50,836 nucleotides of DNA from an uncultured Collinsella sp. (GTDB taxonomy: Bacteria > Actinomycetota > Coriobacteriia > Coriobacteriales > Coriobacteriaceae): positions 1 through 50,836 of the forward strand of contig CAUFRY010000011.1 of the NCBI GenBank assembly GCA_959028445.1. Direction: 5' to 3'. The position numbers and the translations under genes are program-made. Each line of letters starts with the position of its first letter. Positions within the stretch are counted from its first letter, which is position 1. The notes beneath the pieces are model-generated. The model did no database searches. It was not told the DNA's origin and was given only the letters and a program-made list of their open reading frames with translations. Shown here piece after piece: positions 40,510 through 47,835 of this stretch.

Positions 40510-40538
40510 GGTGCATTGGGGTCAGGTTACTTTGCACC
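40510..40538. repeat. 29-bp repeat, copy 2
   Basis: The partner of the repeat at 39286-39314, in the same orientation. Here GGTGCA and TGCACC at its ends form an inverted pair (40510-40515 with 40533-40538), so it can fold as a stem. It sits between the Mbeg1-like gene and the ldh terminator. It resembles a REP-type unit. Confidence 0.7.
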
Positions 40539-40541
40539 AAA

Positions 40542-40574
40542 AAGGCGCCCGGGCCGTGTGGACCCGGACGCCTT
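40542..40574 (-). terminator. Terminator of ldh
   Basis: AAGGCG and CCGGG pair with CCCGG and CGCCTT (40542-40574), with single-base bulges. On the minus strand T5 follows. It lies 32 bases after the ldh stop. Confidence 0.8.
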
Positions 40575-40605
40575 CATTGTAGCTTTTCGCTCTAGCGAGC
40601 TTGAT

Positions 40606-41556
40606 TTAGCAGGAGAAGTCGACGCTGTCGATGATGTCCTTAAGGGCCTTTGCAGAGACGGTGAGCTCATGCTGCTCGTCATCGTTCAGCGGCACGGGAA
40701 CGCGGCAAACGACGCCGTCGCGGCCAACGACCGTCGGCATGGAGATGGCCAGATCGGACAGGCCGTACTCGCCCACCATGAGCGAGGAGACAGGCAGAAC
40801 GGTCTGCTCATCGCGCATGACGGCGGTGCAGATACGCTTGACGGCCATGGCGACGCCATAGTAGGTGGCGTGCTTCTTCTCGATGATGGTGTAGGCGGAG
40901 TTCTTGACGTCCTCGGCAATACGCTTCTCGGCGGCTTCGTGCTCCAGGTGGCCGTGAAGCTCGCAGAAGGTGTTCAGCGGAACGCCGGCAACCTGAGCGC
41001 TGGACCAAGCGACAAACTCGGAGTCGCCGTGCTCACCCATGACATAGGCCTGAACGTCGCGCGGGTCAACCTCGACGTGGGCACCAAGCATCTGCTGCAG
41101 GCGACCGGTGTCGAGCACGGTACCGGAGCCGATGACATGGCCCTCGGGCAGGCCGGACATCTTGATGGCGGCATAGGTCAGAACATCGACCGGGTTGGAG
41201 ACGATGAGCAGAATGCCGTCAAAGCCGGACTTCTTAATCTCGGGGATAATGGACTTAAAGATGTTGACGTTCTTGTTGACCAGGTCCAGGCGGGTCTCAC
41301 CGGGCTTCTGGGCAGCGCCAGCGGTGACGACGATCATGGCGGCGTCGGCGACATCGGAATAATCGCCGGCGTAGATCTTCATCGGCTCGGCAAACGTCAT
41401 GCCGTGCGCGATATCCAGGGCCTCGCCCTCGGCGCGGTTCTTGTCCACGTCGATGAGGACCATCTCAGAGAACAGACCACTCTGCATCAGCGCGAACGCC
41501 GAAGACGAACCGACGAAACCGCAGCCGACAATAGCGACCTTCTTCTCGTTAACCAT
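40606..41556 (-). CDS. ldh: L-lactate dehydrogenase
   Basis: A 316-residue NAD-dependent enzyme that reduces pyruvate to L-lactate in the cytosol. The NAD motif GCGFVGSS is at 11-18. The loop residue Gln83 in GAAQKPGETR marks lactate rather than malate specificity, for which an Arg would be expected. The catalytic His176 is in GEHGDSE. GGGAG precedes ATG 41556; the longer frame to 41634 adds a non-conserved tail. The leader contains a hairpin (41584-41612). Confidence 0.95.
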   Translation of the reverse strand: MVNEKKVAIVGCGFVGSSSAFALMQSGLFSEMVLIDVDKNRAEGEALDIAHGMTFAEPMKIYAGDYSDVADAAMIVVTAGAAQKPGETRLDLVNKNVNIFKSIIPEIKKSGFDGILLIVSNPVDVLTYAAIKMSGLPEGHVIGSGTVLDTGRLQQMLGAHVEVDPRDVQAYVMGEHGDSEFVAWSSAQVAGVPLNTFCELHGHLEHEAAEKRIAEDVKNSAYTIIEKKHATYYGVAMAVKRICTAVMRDEQTVLPVSSLMVGEYGLSDLAISMPTVVGRDGVVCRVPVPLNDDEQHELTVSAKALKDIIDSVDFSC

Positions 41557-41583
41557 TAGAAACTCCCATCTCTCTCCACAAAC

Positions 41584-41612
41584 AAGCCGCCCGGGAACGA
41601 CCCGAGCGGCTT
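41584..41612 (-). promoter_or_regulatory. Hairpin in the ldh leader
   Basis: AAGCCGC (41584-41590) pairs with GCGGCTT (41606-41612) with an inner CGGG/CCCG pair. On the minus strand it is followed by GTTTGTGG and then by the ldh ribosome site. It ends 27 bases before the ldh start. Since the aminotransferase stop lies 146 bases upstream, it can be a terminator for that gene or an attenuator for ldh. A CATAAT box at about 41655 is a possible promoter upstream. Confidence 0.5.
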
Positions 41613-41757
41613 GCCGTAATCCCAATACATCCAATCGGGACTTTGATTATGCTCCTATTCGCAGCCAAAAATCGACCGTTTACCGAAATTGTTTGCAGAA
41701 TTCGTAAAATAACTGCACGAAATCGGTTTCGAGCTATTGACGAGCCGAGACAACTTT

Positions 41758-42921
41758 CTAATACAGGCCCGCCTCGCGAATGGCCTCGACAGCCAAAGCG
41801 ATCTGATCGGGCGGCAGGACCAGCGCCATGCGCACGTGTCCCTCGCCCGAAGGACCAAAGCTCGCGCCCGGCGTCACCACAACGCCGGCCTTCTCCATGA
41901 GCTCCTCGCAAAACGCCATGGAATCGGTGCGACCGCCAGGAAGCTTGGCCCACACAAACATAGAGCCATGCGCGTTGGGACGCTCCCAGCCCAGGCCCTC
42001 AAGACCGTCGCACAGAGCATCGCGGCGCTCCTGGTACTTCAGACGCTGCGCCTCGACCTCATCGCGCGGACCGTTCAGGCAAGCGATAGCAGCCTTCTGG
42101 ATCGGGAAGAACATACCGAAGTCGATCTGGCCACGCAGCTTGGCAAAGGCCGAGACCACATCCTCGCGACCGACCAAAAAGCCGATGCGCGCACCGGTGA
42201 CGTTAAACGACTTGGAAAGCGAGAAGAACTCAACGCCCACCTCGAGCGCGCCGGGATACTGCAAGAAGCTGCCGCCCGGCTCGCCGTCGAACACAATGTC
42301 CGAGTATGCGTTGTCGTGGACGATCAACAGGTCGTGCTCGTGGGCGAAAGCGATGATCTCCTCGTAGATCTCGGGCGTGCCCACCGAGCCCACCGGATTG
42401 GCGGGCAGTGACACGATCATGTACTTGGCACGGTCGGCCACCTCGGGATCGATGCCCGCCACATAGGGCAAGTAATTGTGCTCGGCAACCAGCGGATAGT
42501 ACTCGAGCTTGGCATCGGCAATCTTAGCGCCCGCCTCAAAGACCGGATAGCACGGATCGGGAACCAGAATGGTGTCACCCGGATCGAGCAGGGCCAGGCC
42601 CAAATGGCCCACGCCCTCCTGCGTGCCGTTGCACGACTGCACCATGGACGGCGTAATGCCCGAAACGCCAAAGCGGCGCTCATAGTAATCGCACACGGCT
42701 TGCTTGAGTTCGGGCAGGTCGCGCAGGGCGTACTTCCACATCTCGGGATCCTGGGCGGCTTGCGTGAGCGCCTCGACCACATGGTCGTACGGCTTAAAGT
42801 CGGGCGTGCCCACGCTCATGTTGTAAATGGTCTTGCCCTGAGCCTTCAGCGCGAGAAGCTTGTTGTTGAGCGAAGCGAAGACCTCCGCGCCAAAGCGGTC
42901 GAGACGCTGCGATGCCTGCAT
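41758..42921 (-). CDS. PLP-dependent class I/II aminotransferase
   Basis: A 387-residue fold-type I aminotransferase. The PLP Lys is in SLSKSFNVTGARIGF near residue 236, with CNGTQEGVGH, NPVGSVG and HDNAYSDIVF upstream. The start and core resemble LL-diaminopimelate aminotransferase and the PatA/DapX group. As the acetyl branch has no aminotransferase in the dap operon, it is a fair candidate for the N-acetyl-DAP step; an aspartate or aromatic aminotransferase is the alternative. AAAGGTGG precedes ATG 42921. A strong terminator lies only 18-20 bases upstream of that start. Confidence 0.9.
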   Translation of the reverse strand: MQASQRLDRFGAEVFASLNNKLLALKAQGKTIYNMSVGTPDFKPYDHVVEALTQAAQDPEMWKYALRDLPELKQAVCDYYERRFGVSGITPSMVQSCNGTQEGVGHLGLALLDPGDTILVPDPCYPVFEAGAKIADAKLEYYPLVAEHNYLPYVAGIDPEVADRAKYMIVSLPANPVGSVGTPEIYEEIIAFAHEHDLLIVHDNAYSDIVFDGEPGGSFLQYPGALEVGVEFFSLSKSFNVTGARIGFLVGREDVVSAFAKLRGQIDFGMFFPIQKAAIACLNGPRDEVEAQRLKYQERRDALCDGLEGLGWERPNAHGSMFVWAKLPGGRTDSMAFCEELMEKAGVVVTPGASFGPSGEGHVRMALVLPPDQIALAVEAIREAGLY

Positions 42922-42945
42922 GGTGCCACCTTTCGATATAAAAAA

Positions 42946-42971
42946 CGCGGCGCTCCGACAAGAGCGCCGCG
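42946..42971 (-). terminator. Terminator between nadE and the aminotransferase
   Basis: CGCGGCGCTC (42946-42955) pairs perfectly with 42962-42971 around CGACAA, with T6 after it on the minus strand. It is 69 bases past the nadE stop but only about 20 before the aminotransferase ATG, leaving no room for a promoter after it. Confidence 0.85.
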
Positions 42972-43039
42972 CGATACGGGCCATCAGATTGCAAAAGTGT
43001 AACGCTTGCAACCCCCGCATTGGTTCAATTTAGCCAACC

Positions 43040-45019
43040 TTAGTCAATTGGATTGAGCGCGTCGATCTGCGCAAGCCACAGACGCGAACTGGCGTCACTC
43101 GGCATACGCCAATCGCCGCGCGGGCTGAGCGTCACCGAGCCCACCTTGGGACCATCGGGCAGGCAGCTGCGCTTAAACTGCTGGGCAAAGAAGCGACGAT
43201 AGAACGCACGCAGCCACGTGTGGACGGTCTTGGCGTCGTAGACACCCTCGAAACTCTTGAGCGCCATGCGGTAGATCTTGCCCGGCTCAAAGCCAAAACG
43301 CAGCAGGTAGTAGAGGAAGTAGTCGTGCAACTCGTACGGGCCCACCAAATCCTCAGTCTTCTGCGCAATCTCGCCGTCGCCCGTGGGCGGCAGAAGCTCG
43401 GGAGATACCGGCGTATCGAGGATATCGAGCAAGACCTCGGCAATACGCCCGCCAAAGACATCAGCCGCATAGCGCACCAGATGGCGCACAAGCGTCTTGG
43501 GCACGCTCGCATTGACGGCATACATGCTCATGTGGTCTCCGTTATAGGTAGCCCAGCCGAGCGCCAGCTCCGACAGATCGCCCGTACCGATGACAAAACC
43601 GCCAGCCTGGTTGGCCAGATCCATCAGAATCTGCGTGCGCTCGCGGGCCTGGCTGTTCTCGTAAGTCACGTCCTGCACGGCAGGATCGTGCTCAATGTCC
43701 TTGAAGTGCTGCTCCACGGCCGCGTGGATCGAAACCTCGCGGAAGCTCACACCCAGGTCGCGGGCGAGCGACTCGGCATTCGACTTGGTGCGATGCGTCG
43801 TGCCAAAGCCGGGCATGGACACGGCCGTGATACCGGTGCGCGGCAGCCCCAGCGCATCAAAGGCGCGCACGGTCACAAGCAGTGCCAACGTGGAGTCCAG
43901 GCCGCCCGAAAGACCGATGACAGCCGCCTTGGTACCCGTATGGGCAAGGCGGGTCTTGAGGCCGGCGGTCTGCAGGTCGAGGATGGTCTCGCAACGCTCG
44001 GCCAGGTCGCCATGGTCGGCCGGCACAAAGGGCGCGCGGGGGAAGACACGGTCGATGTCGCAGGCGTTGCGCAGGACGGGAGCCTCGGAGAGTGTGCTCT
44101 CAAAAGAGAACTCAACGGTCGTGGCCTCCGGCGCATCGTCCGCGCGCGCCCACGTCGTCGAGCGGCGGCGCTCGGCAACCAGACGGTCAAGATCGATATC
44201 GGCGACGGCCATATCGCAGGTAAGCAGTTTGGTGGCGGCGAGCTTGGAGCCATTTTCGTAGATAAGGTTCTCGCCCGCAAAGACCATATCGGTCGTGGAC
44301 TCGCCCTCGCTCGCGTCCGCATAGGCATAGGCGCAGTACAGGCGTGCGCTTTGGTTAGAGATAAGGCTGCGGCGATAGTCTGCCTTGCCGATGATCTCGT
44401 CGGAAGCAGAGGGGTTGAGGATCACCGTAGCGCCGGCAAGCGCCATCTCGGTCGAAGGCGGCGCCGGTACCCACAGGTCCTCGCAAACCTCAACGCCCAG
44501 CACCATATCCTCGGCACCCTCATCACAGCAGCGGTAGACAAGCCCCGAACCCAGCGGAACCGGACCCCGACCGGCAAACTCGACCCACACAGGATCTGCG
44601 GGCGCCGGAGCAAACCAGCGGCGCTCGTAGAACTCGCCATAGTTGGGCAGATACTTCTTGGCCGTGAGGCCCAAAAGCTCGCCCGCGCAGCACACGGCGG
44701 CGCAGTTGTAGATATTCTCGGCAACTGCAACGGGAAGACCGATGGTAAAGACAATCGGCAGCTCACGGGTTTCATCGAGAACATGTGCCAGCGCGGTCTC
44801 GCAGGCATGCAGCAGCGTGCGGTTATGGAACAGATCGGCCGCGGTATAGCCGGTCAGGTTAAGCTCGGGCAGTACCAGCGCGCGAACGCCACGCCCGGCA
44901 GCATCGCGAACAGCCGCCAGCGCAACCTCGGCATTGCCCTCGACATCGGCCACGCGAATCCGCGGCGAGGCCGCCGCCACACGCAAAAAGCCATCAGACT
45001 GAGAAAGGTGAAGATTCAT
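43040..45019 (-). CDS. nadE: Glutamine-dependent NAD+ synthetase
   Basis: A 659-residue two-domain enzyme that makes NAD from nicotinate adenine dinucleotide, ATP and glutamine. The N-terminal glutaminase (nitrilase fold) has Glu52 (LPELNLTGY), Lys121 (AKKYLPNYGEFYE) and Cys179 (GVEVCEDLW). The synthetase domain has the PP-loop GLSGGLDSTLAL at about 370 and DHMSMYAVNASVPKTLVRHL. The length is as in actinobacterial NadE. The ATG is followed by a short unconserved start. It precedes the aminotransferase on the same strand. Confidence 0.96.
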   Translation of the reverse strand: MNLHLSQSDGFLRVAAASPRIRVADVEGNAEVALAAVRDAAGRGVRALVLPELNLTGYTAADLFHNRTLLHACETALAHVLDETRELPIVFTIGLPVAVAENIYNCAAVCCAGELLGLTAKKYLPNYGEFYERRWFAPAPADPVWVEFAGRGPVPLGSGLVYRCCDEGAEDMVLGVEVCEDLWVPAPPSTEMALAGATVILNPSASDEIIGKADYRRSLISNQSARLYCAYAYADASEGESTTDMVFAGENLIYENGSKLAATKLLTCDMAVADIDLDRLVAERRRSTTWARADDAPEATTVEFSFESTLSEAPVLRNACDIDRVFPRAPFVPADHGDLAERCETILDLQTAGLKTRLAHTGTKAAVIGLSGGLDSTLALLVTVRAFDALGLPRTGITAVSMPGFGTTHRTKSNAESLARDLGVSFREVSIHAAVEQHFKDIEHDPAVQDVTYENSQARERTQILMDLANQAGGFVIGTGDLSELALGWATYNGDHMSMYAVNASVPKTLVRHLVRYAADVFGGRIAEVLLDILDTPVSPELLPPTGDGEIAQKTEDLVGPYELHDYFLYYLLRFGFEPGKIYRMALKSFEGVYDAKTVHTWLRAFYRRFFAQQFKRSCLPDGPKVGSVTLSPRGDWRMPSDASSRLWLAQIDALNPID

Positions 45020-45222
45020 AAGAATGCTCCCGTGCGTAAACGCTATTCAACACAATTAGCAAGCCCTATTGTAGTTCAACCGCCGGGTGTAACCGCATCC
45101 CACCAACTTGGTGAGCAATTGATGAGTTGATGGTATCTGTTAAATGTCACGTACGATTCACATCTGGTGGGTACCCTGATGGCTACACGAAACGAAGCAG
45201 ATTTACACCGGGAGGACCCCGT

Positions 45223-46185
45223 ATGACAACCAAGTACACCGACGCGCCGCGCACGCGCGTCATGACGCCGGCATCGCTCAACAACGGCGTACACGAGAAC
45301 CATTCCATTGGACAGACCATGGCCATCGCGCCCAAAAAGGGCCTGTTCGACGACATTTCCATTCCCCAGATCATCGCCGGCGCCGCAGCTGCCGCCACGA
45401 GCGTGGCGCTTGCTTCAAAGATCGGCATTGCCGGCTCGGTGATTGGTGCCGCTGTGAGCTCAGTCATCACTGTTGTGTCCTCGCAGGTCTATCGCCACTT
45501 TATCTCCGCCAGCGCCGAAGCAATCAAGGGCACGCATGCCGCTGTCGACTACCCTGCCGGCGCCTACGAGCCCGTTGAGCCCGATGTCGAGGAGCACCTA
45601 GGTGGCGCCGCGACCACGCAGGAGATGCGCCAGGTTGCGGGACGCGCGACCACGGCGCGCGTCGCCCCCAACAGCCTGCGCGCCAAGGCGGCGGCAGAGC
45701 GCAGCCAGACACAAAAGAAGGTCATCGTCTTCTCGATCGCCATCGCCATCGTCGCGGTCATCGCCTGCGCCGGCGCCATCCTTATCACCACTGCCGGTGA
45801 GGGTCTGGGCGAGCGTCCCGAGCCAATCCTGTCGTCGCGCACGACCGAGAGCGATGCAAATGGCAACACCCAGTCGCAGGATCAGCAGGCGCAGACGGAC
45901 GATACGCAAGACAGTTCTACCTCTGCCAATTCGTCCTCGAACACCCAAAACCAATCGCAGGGCACCGATTCCTCTACGGCCAACAGCAGCACGCCGTCCG
46001 GCACGACCGACTCAAGCCAAACGACTGGCGGTTCGCAGCCGAGCACGGGCGGCCAGACGAGCGACACCACTTCGGGAACGGGCACAGCAGACAGCAACAA
46101 CACCAACAGCTCGAACAGCTCGAGTGGAACCGCGTCCGGCACGGCATCTGACAACTCGAGCCAAGGCACGGCATCGGGCAACTAA
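45223..46185 (+). CDS. Membrane protein with Ser/Thr-rich tail
   Basis: A 320-residue protein without a recognised family. An Ala/Val-rich hydrophobic stretch at about 47-85 (probably membrane-associated) is followed by a charged region (to about 165), a clear helix at about 167-190, and about 125 residues of Ser, Thr, Gln, Asn and Gly. This tail is probably outside the cell and could be glycosylated or span the wall. GGGAGGACC precedes ATG 45223; the frame upstream of it (from 45127) has no ribosome site. A terminator hairpin follows at 46220. Confidence 0.75.
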   Translation: MTTKYTDAPRTRVMTPASLNNGVHENHSIGQTMAIAPKKGLFDDISIPQIIAGAAAAATSVALASKIGIAGSVIGAAVSSVITVVSSQVYRHFISASAEAIKGTHAAVDYPAGAYEPVEPDVEEHLGGAATTQEMRQVAGRATTARVAPNSLRAKAAAERSQTQKKVIVFSIAIAIVAVIACAGAILITTAGEGLGERPEPILSSRTTESDANGNTQSQDQQAQTDDTQDSSTSANSSSNTQNQSQGTDSSTANSSTPSGTTDSSQTTGGSQPSTGGQTSDTTSGTGTADSNNTNSSNSSSGTASGTASDNSSQGTASGN

Positions 46186-46219
46186 GTACATTTGCCTCTC
46201 ATAGATAACCGACCTGTAC

Positions 46220-46253
46220 AACGGGCGCGAATCGAAAGCGGTTCGCGCCCGTT
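46220..46253 (+). terminator. Terminator after the Ser/Thr-rich membrane protein gene
   Basis: AACGGGCGCGAA (46220-46231) pairs perfectly with TTCGCGCCCGTT (46242-46253). TGCCTT follows, so the T tract is weak. Confidence 0.7.
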
Positions 46254-46290
46254 TGCCTTGGGCGCCGCCATGGCGAACGCTATGCGATGG

Positions 46291-46312
46291 TAAGATGCTT
46301 TACATGTGTAAA
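46291..46312 (+). promoter_or_regulatory. -10 box and palindrome before the unknown gene at 46326
   Basis: TAAGAT (46291-46296) is a candidate -10. TTTACA-TG-TGTAAA (46299-46312) is a perfect palindrome at the expected transcript start, touching the ribosome site. It may be an operator. Confidence 0.4.
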
Positions 46313-46325
46313 GAGGAGATTTGCC

Positions 46326-47621
46326 ATGAGCAAGACAATAGTTAGGCCCACGCTTTCGCTGGGCAACCACATCTATCTGTATCGCCTGCTGCGCGACGCG
46401 ATTGGGTGCGGCAAGCAAACGTTTATGACACAGGTCGAGGAGGCGCTCGCCGCCGGCGACATGACCGCTTATGACCTGGGCTTTGAGTCCACGCGTGAGC
46501 TGCTCGAGGAGCTCGACGACTGCATTAAGCTGACCGTCTTTAAGGGCGGTCGCCTGTATGCCACCGTCATCGCCAACGAGGCTTGGGATGCCGCCCTTGC
46601 CAAGGGCGAGGACAAGCCCAAGGCAGCCAAGGGAGCCAAGCAGTCCTACAAAAAGAAAAAGCGCGGCGAGAAGGACCTCAAGGCCGTGCGTCCCAAGCAC
46701 GTTAAACGTCCCAAGCCAGAAACCATGGTTGAAGCCGTGCCGGAGCCCGAGCCCGAGGCAGAGATCGAAGTCGCTATTGAGGTAACAGCAGAAACCGAAA
46801 TCACCGCCACGACCGATCCCGAAGTCATATCTGAGCAGGAAACCACTGCGGAGCTCAACGAAGCTCCCAAGTCGACAACCGAAGAAGCCGCTGACCAGCC
46901 CGAGACGTCTGCATTCCAAAACAGCGATGTCTTTGGTGACAAGGCCGAGGACGATCAGTCCGACGAGCCCGCAGATCAAGACGCTACCGAGTCGGCGCCG
47001 GAGCCCGAGGCACCGCAGCCCGCCATCTCGCTCACGGTCGTCTATGACCCCGAGAACGCAAACGCCGGCATCACCACCATGGCATCCACGCCCATCGAGG
47101 CAAAGTCGAGCGTCGAGAATCAGAGCGCTCCGCAAGTCGAGTTCGACACCGCGACCGCAGACGCACCTGCCATCGTCGAACCCGCAGATTCCGCGGCGAT
47201 GCCGAAAGCGGACACCGAATCAGTACTCGGCGCCGAACCCGCGCCCGTCATCGAGGTGACGCCCGTCAATGAGCAGGCCTTCGCACCGACGATGGTACCG
47301 GCCCCCGCACCCGTAGCGCCCGCCATCCCCGAGGACTTCCCCATCGATTTCGCAACCGAGGTCTTCTGCCCCGGCCCGCTTCTGCACCAGCTGTCAACCT
47401 ATCTCCCCTACGGCGCCGACACGCTCGGCATCGTCGGCGAGTACTACTGGATCGCCCGCGAGCGCGGTACCATCGAGGCCGCGCGAAACCGCGCAAGCTT
47501 CCCTCTGCGCTACACGCAAGCCGGCGAGCGCCACGAAGTCACCGTGCGCATCCGCCGCAACACCACCGGCGGTCTCGGAGCCGCCTGGACCATCGATAAA
47601 GTCGAAGAACCCGAGCAGTAA
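46326..47621 (+). CDS. Unknown protein with N-terminal LOTUS-like domain and acidic linker
   Basis: A 431-residue protein with no family I can name. Residues 1-90 form a compact domain (LGFESTRELLEELDDCIKLTVFKGGRLYATV) that resembles an OST-HTH/LOTUS winged helix, a possible RNA- or protein-binding module. Residues 95-135 are a Lys/Arg-rich stretch. Residues 135-340 are low-complexity, Glu/Pro/Ala/Thr-rich and probably disordered. Residues 340-431 are a second conserved-looking domain (FPIDFATEVFCPGPLLHQLSTYLPYG...VTVRIRRNTTGG). No signal peptide or membrane helix. AGAGGAG precedes ATG 46326. A strong terminator follows. Confidence 0.75.
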   Translation: MSKTIVRPTLSLGNHIYLYRLLRDAIGCGKQTFMTQVEEALAAGDMTAYDLGFESTRELLEELDDCIKLTVFKGGRLYATVIANEAWDAALAKGEDKPKAAKGAKQSYKKKKRGEKDLKAVRPKHVKRPKPETMVEAVPEPEPEAEIEVAIEVTAETEITATTDPEVISEQETTAELNEAPKSTTEEAADQPETSAFQNSDVFGDKAEDDQSDEPADQDATESAPEPEAPQPAISLTVVYDPENANAGITTMASTPIEAKSSVENQSAPQVEFDTATADAPAIVEPADSAAMPKADTESVLGAEPAPVIEVTPVNEQAFAPTMVPAPAPVAPAIPEDFPIDFATEVFCPGPLLHQLSTYLPYGADTLGIVGEYYWIARERGTIEAARNRASFPLRYTQAGERHEVTVRIRRNTTGGLGAAWTIDKVEEPEQ

Positions 47622-47627
47622 CGACAA

Positions 47628-47664
47628 ACGGCTCAAATCCAAATCAGGATTTGAGCCGTTTTTA
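47628..47664 (+). terminator. Intrinsic terminator after the LOTUS-like gene
   Basis: ACGGCTCAAATCC (47628-47640) pairs perfectly with 47647-47659 around AAATCA, followed by TTTTTAT. Strong. Confidence 0.92.
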
Positions 47665-47692
47665 TTTGTTGATGTTGCGTAACCAACAGCGA

Positions 47693-47792
47693 GCGGGCCG
47701 CAAGTGCCCCAGGTTGCCGTGAAAGAGGAGCGACGCGTACTTCGGTACGCGAGCGACGGCTTGAACGGCAAGATGGGGTGCTTGCGGCCCGC
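47693..47792. repeat. Modular palindromic element G (family 1)
   Basis: Arms 47693-47710 and 47775-47792 (two mismatches) are followed inward by TTGCCGT/ACGGCAA and a GCGTAC-TTCG-GTACGC hairpin (47735-47750). On the opposite strand its interior is nearly identical to element E. The stem 47806-47832 and a spacer with CGACGCTGC mirror those next to element F. It lies past the end of ettA. Confidence 0.8.
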
Positions 47793-47805
47793 GCAGCGTC
47801 GAGCA

Positions 47806-47832
47806 GTTACGCGGTTTGGAAAACCGCGTAAC
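47806..47832 (-). terminator. Hairpin after ettA
   Basis: GTTACGCGGTTT (47806-47817) pairs perfectly with AAACCGCGTAAC (47821-47832) with a 3-base loop. It lies 4 bases after the ettA stop on the minus strand. No T run follows. It is the partner stem of element G. Confidence 0.6.
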
Positions 47833-47835
47833 GAT

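Noticed and set aside
43220..45130. A 636-codon plus-strand open frame opposite nadE
   Set aside because: Shadow of the nadE codons; composition is typical of antisense frames and no known domain is seen.
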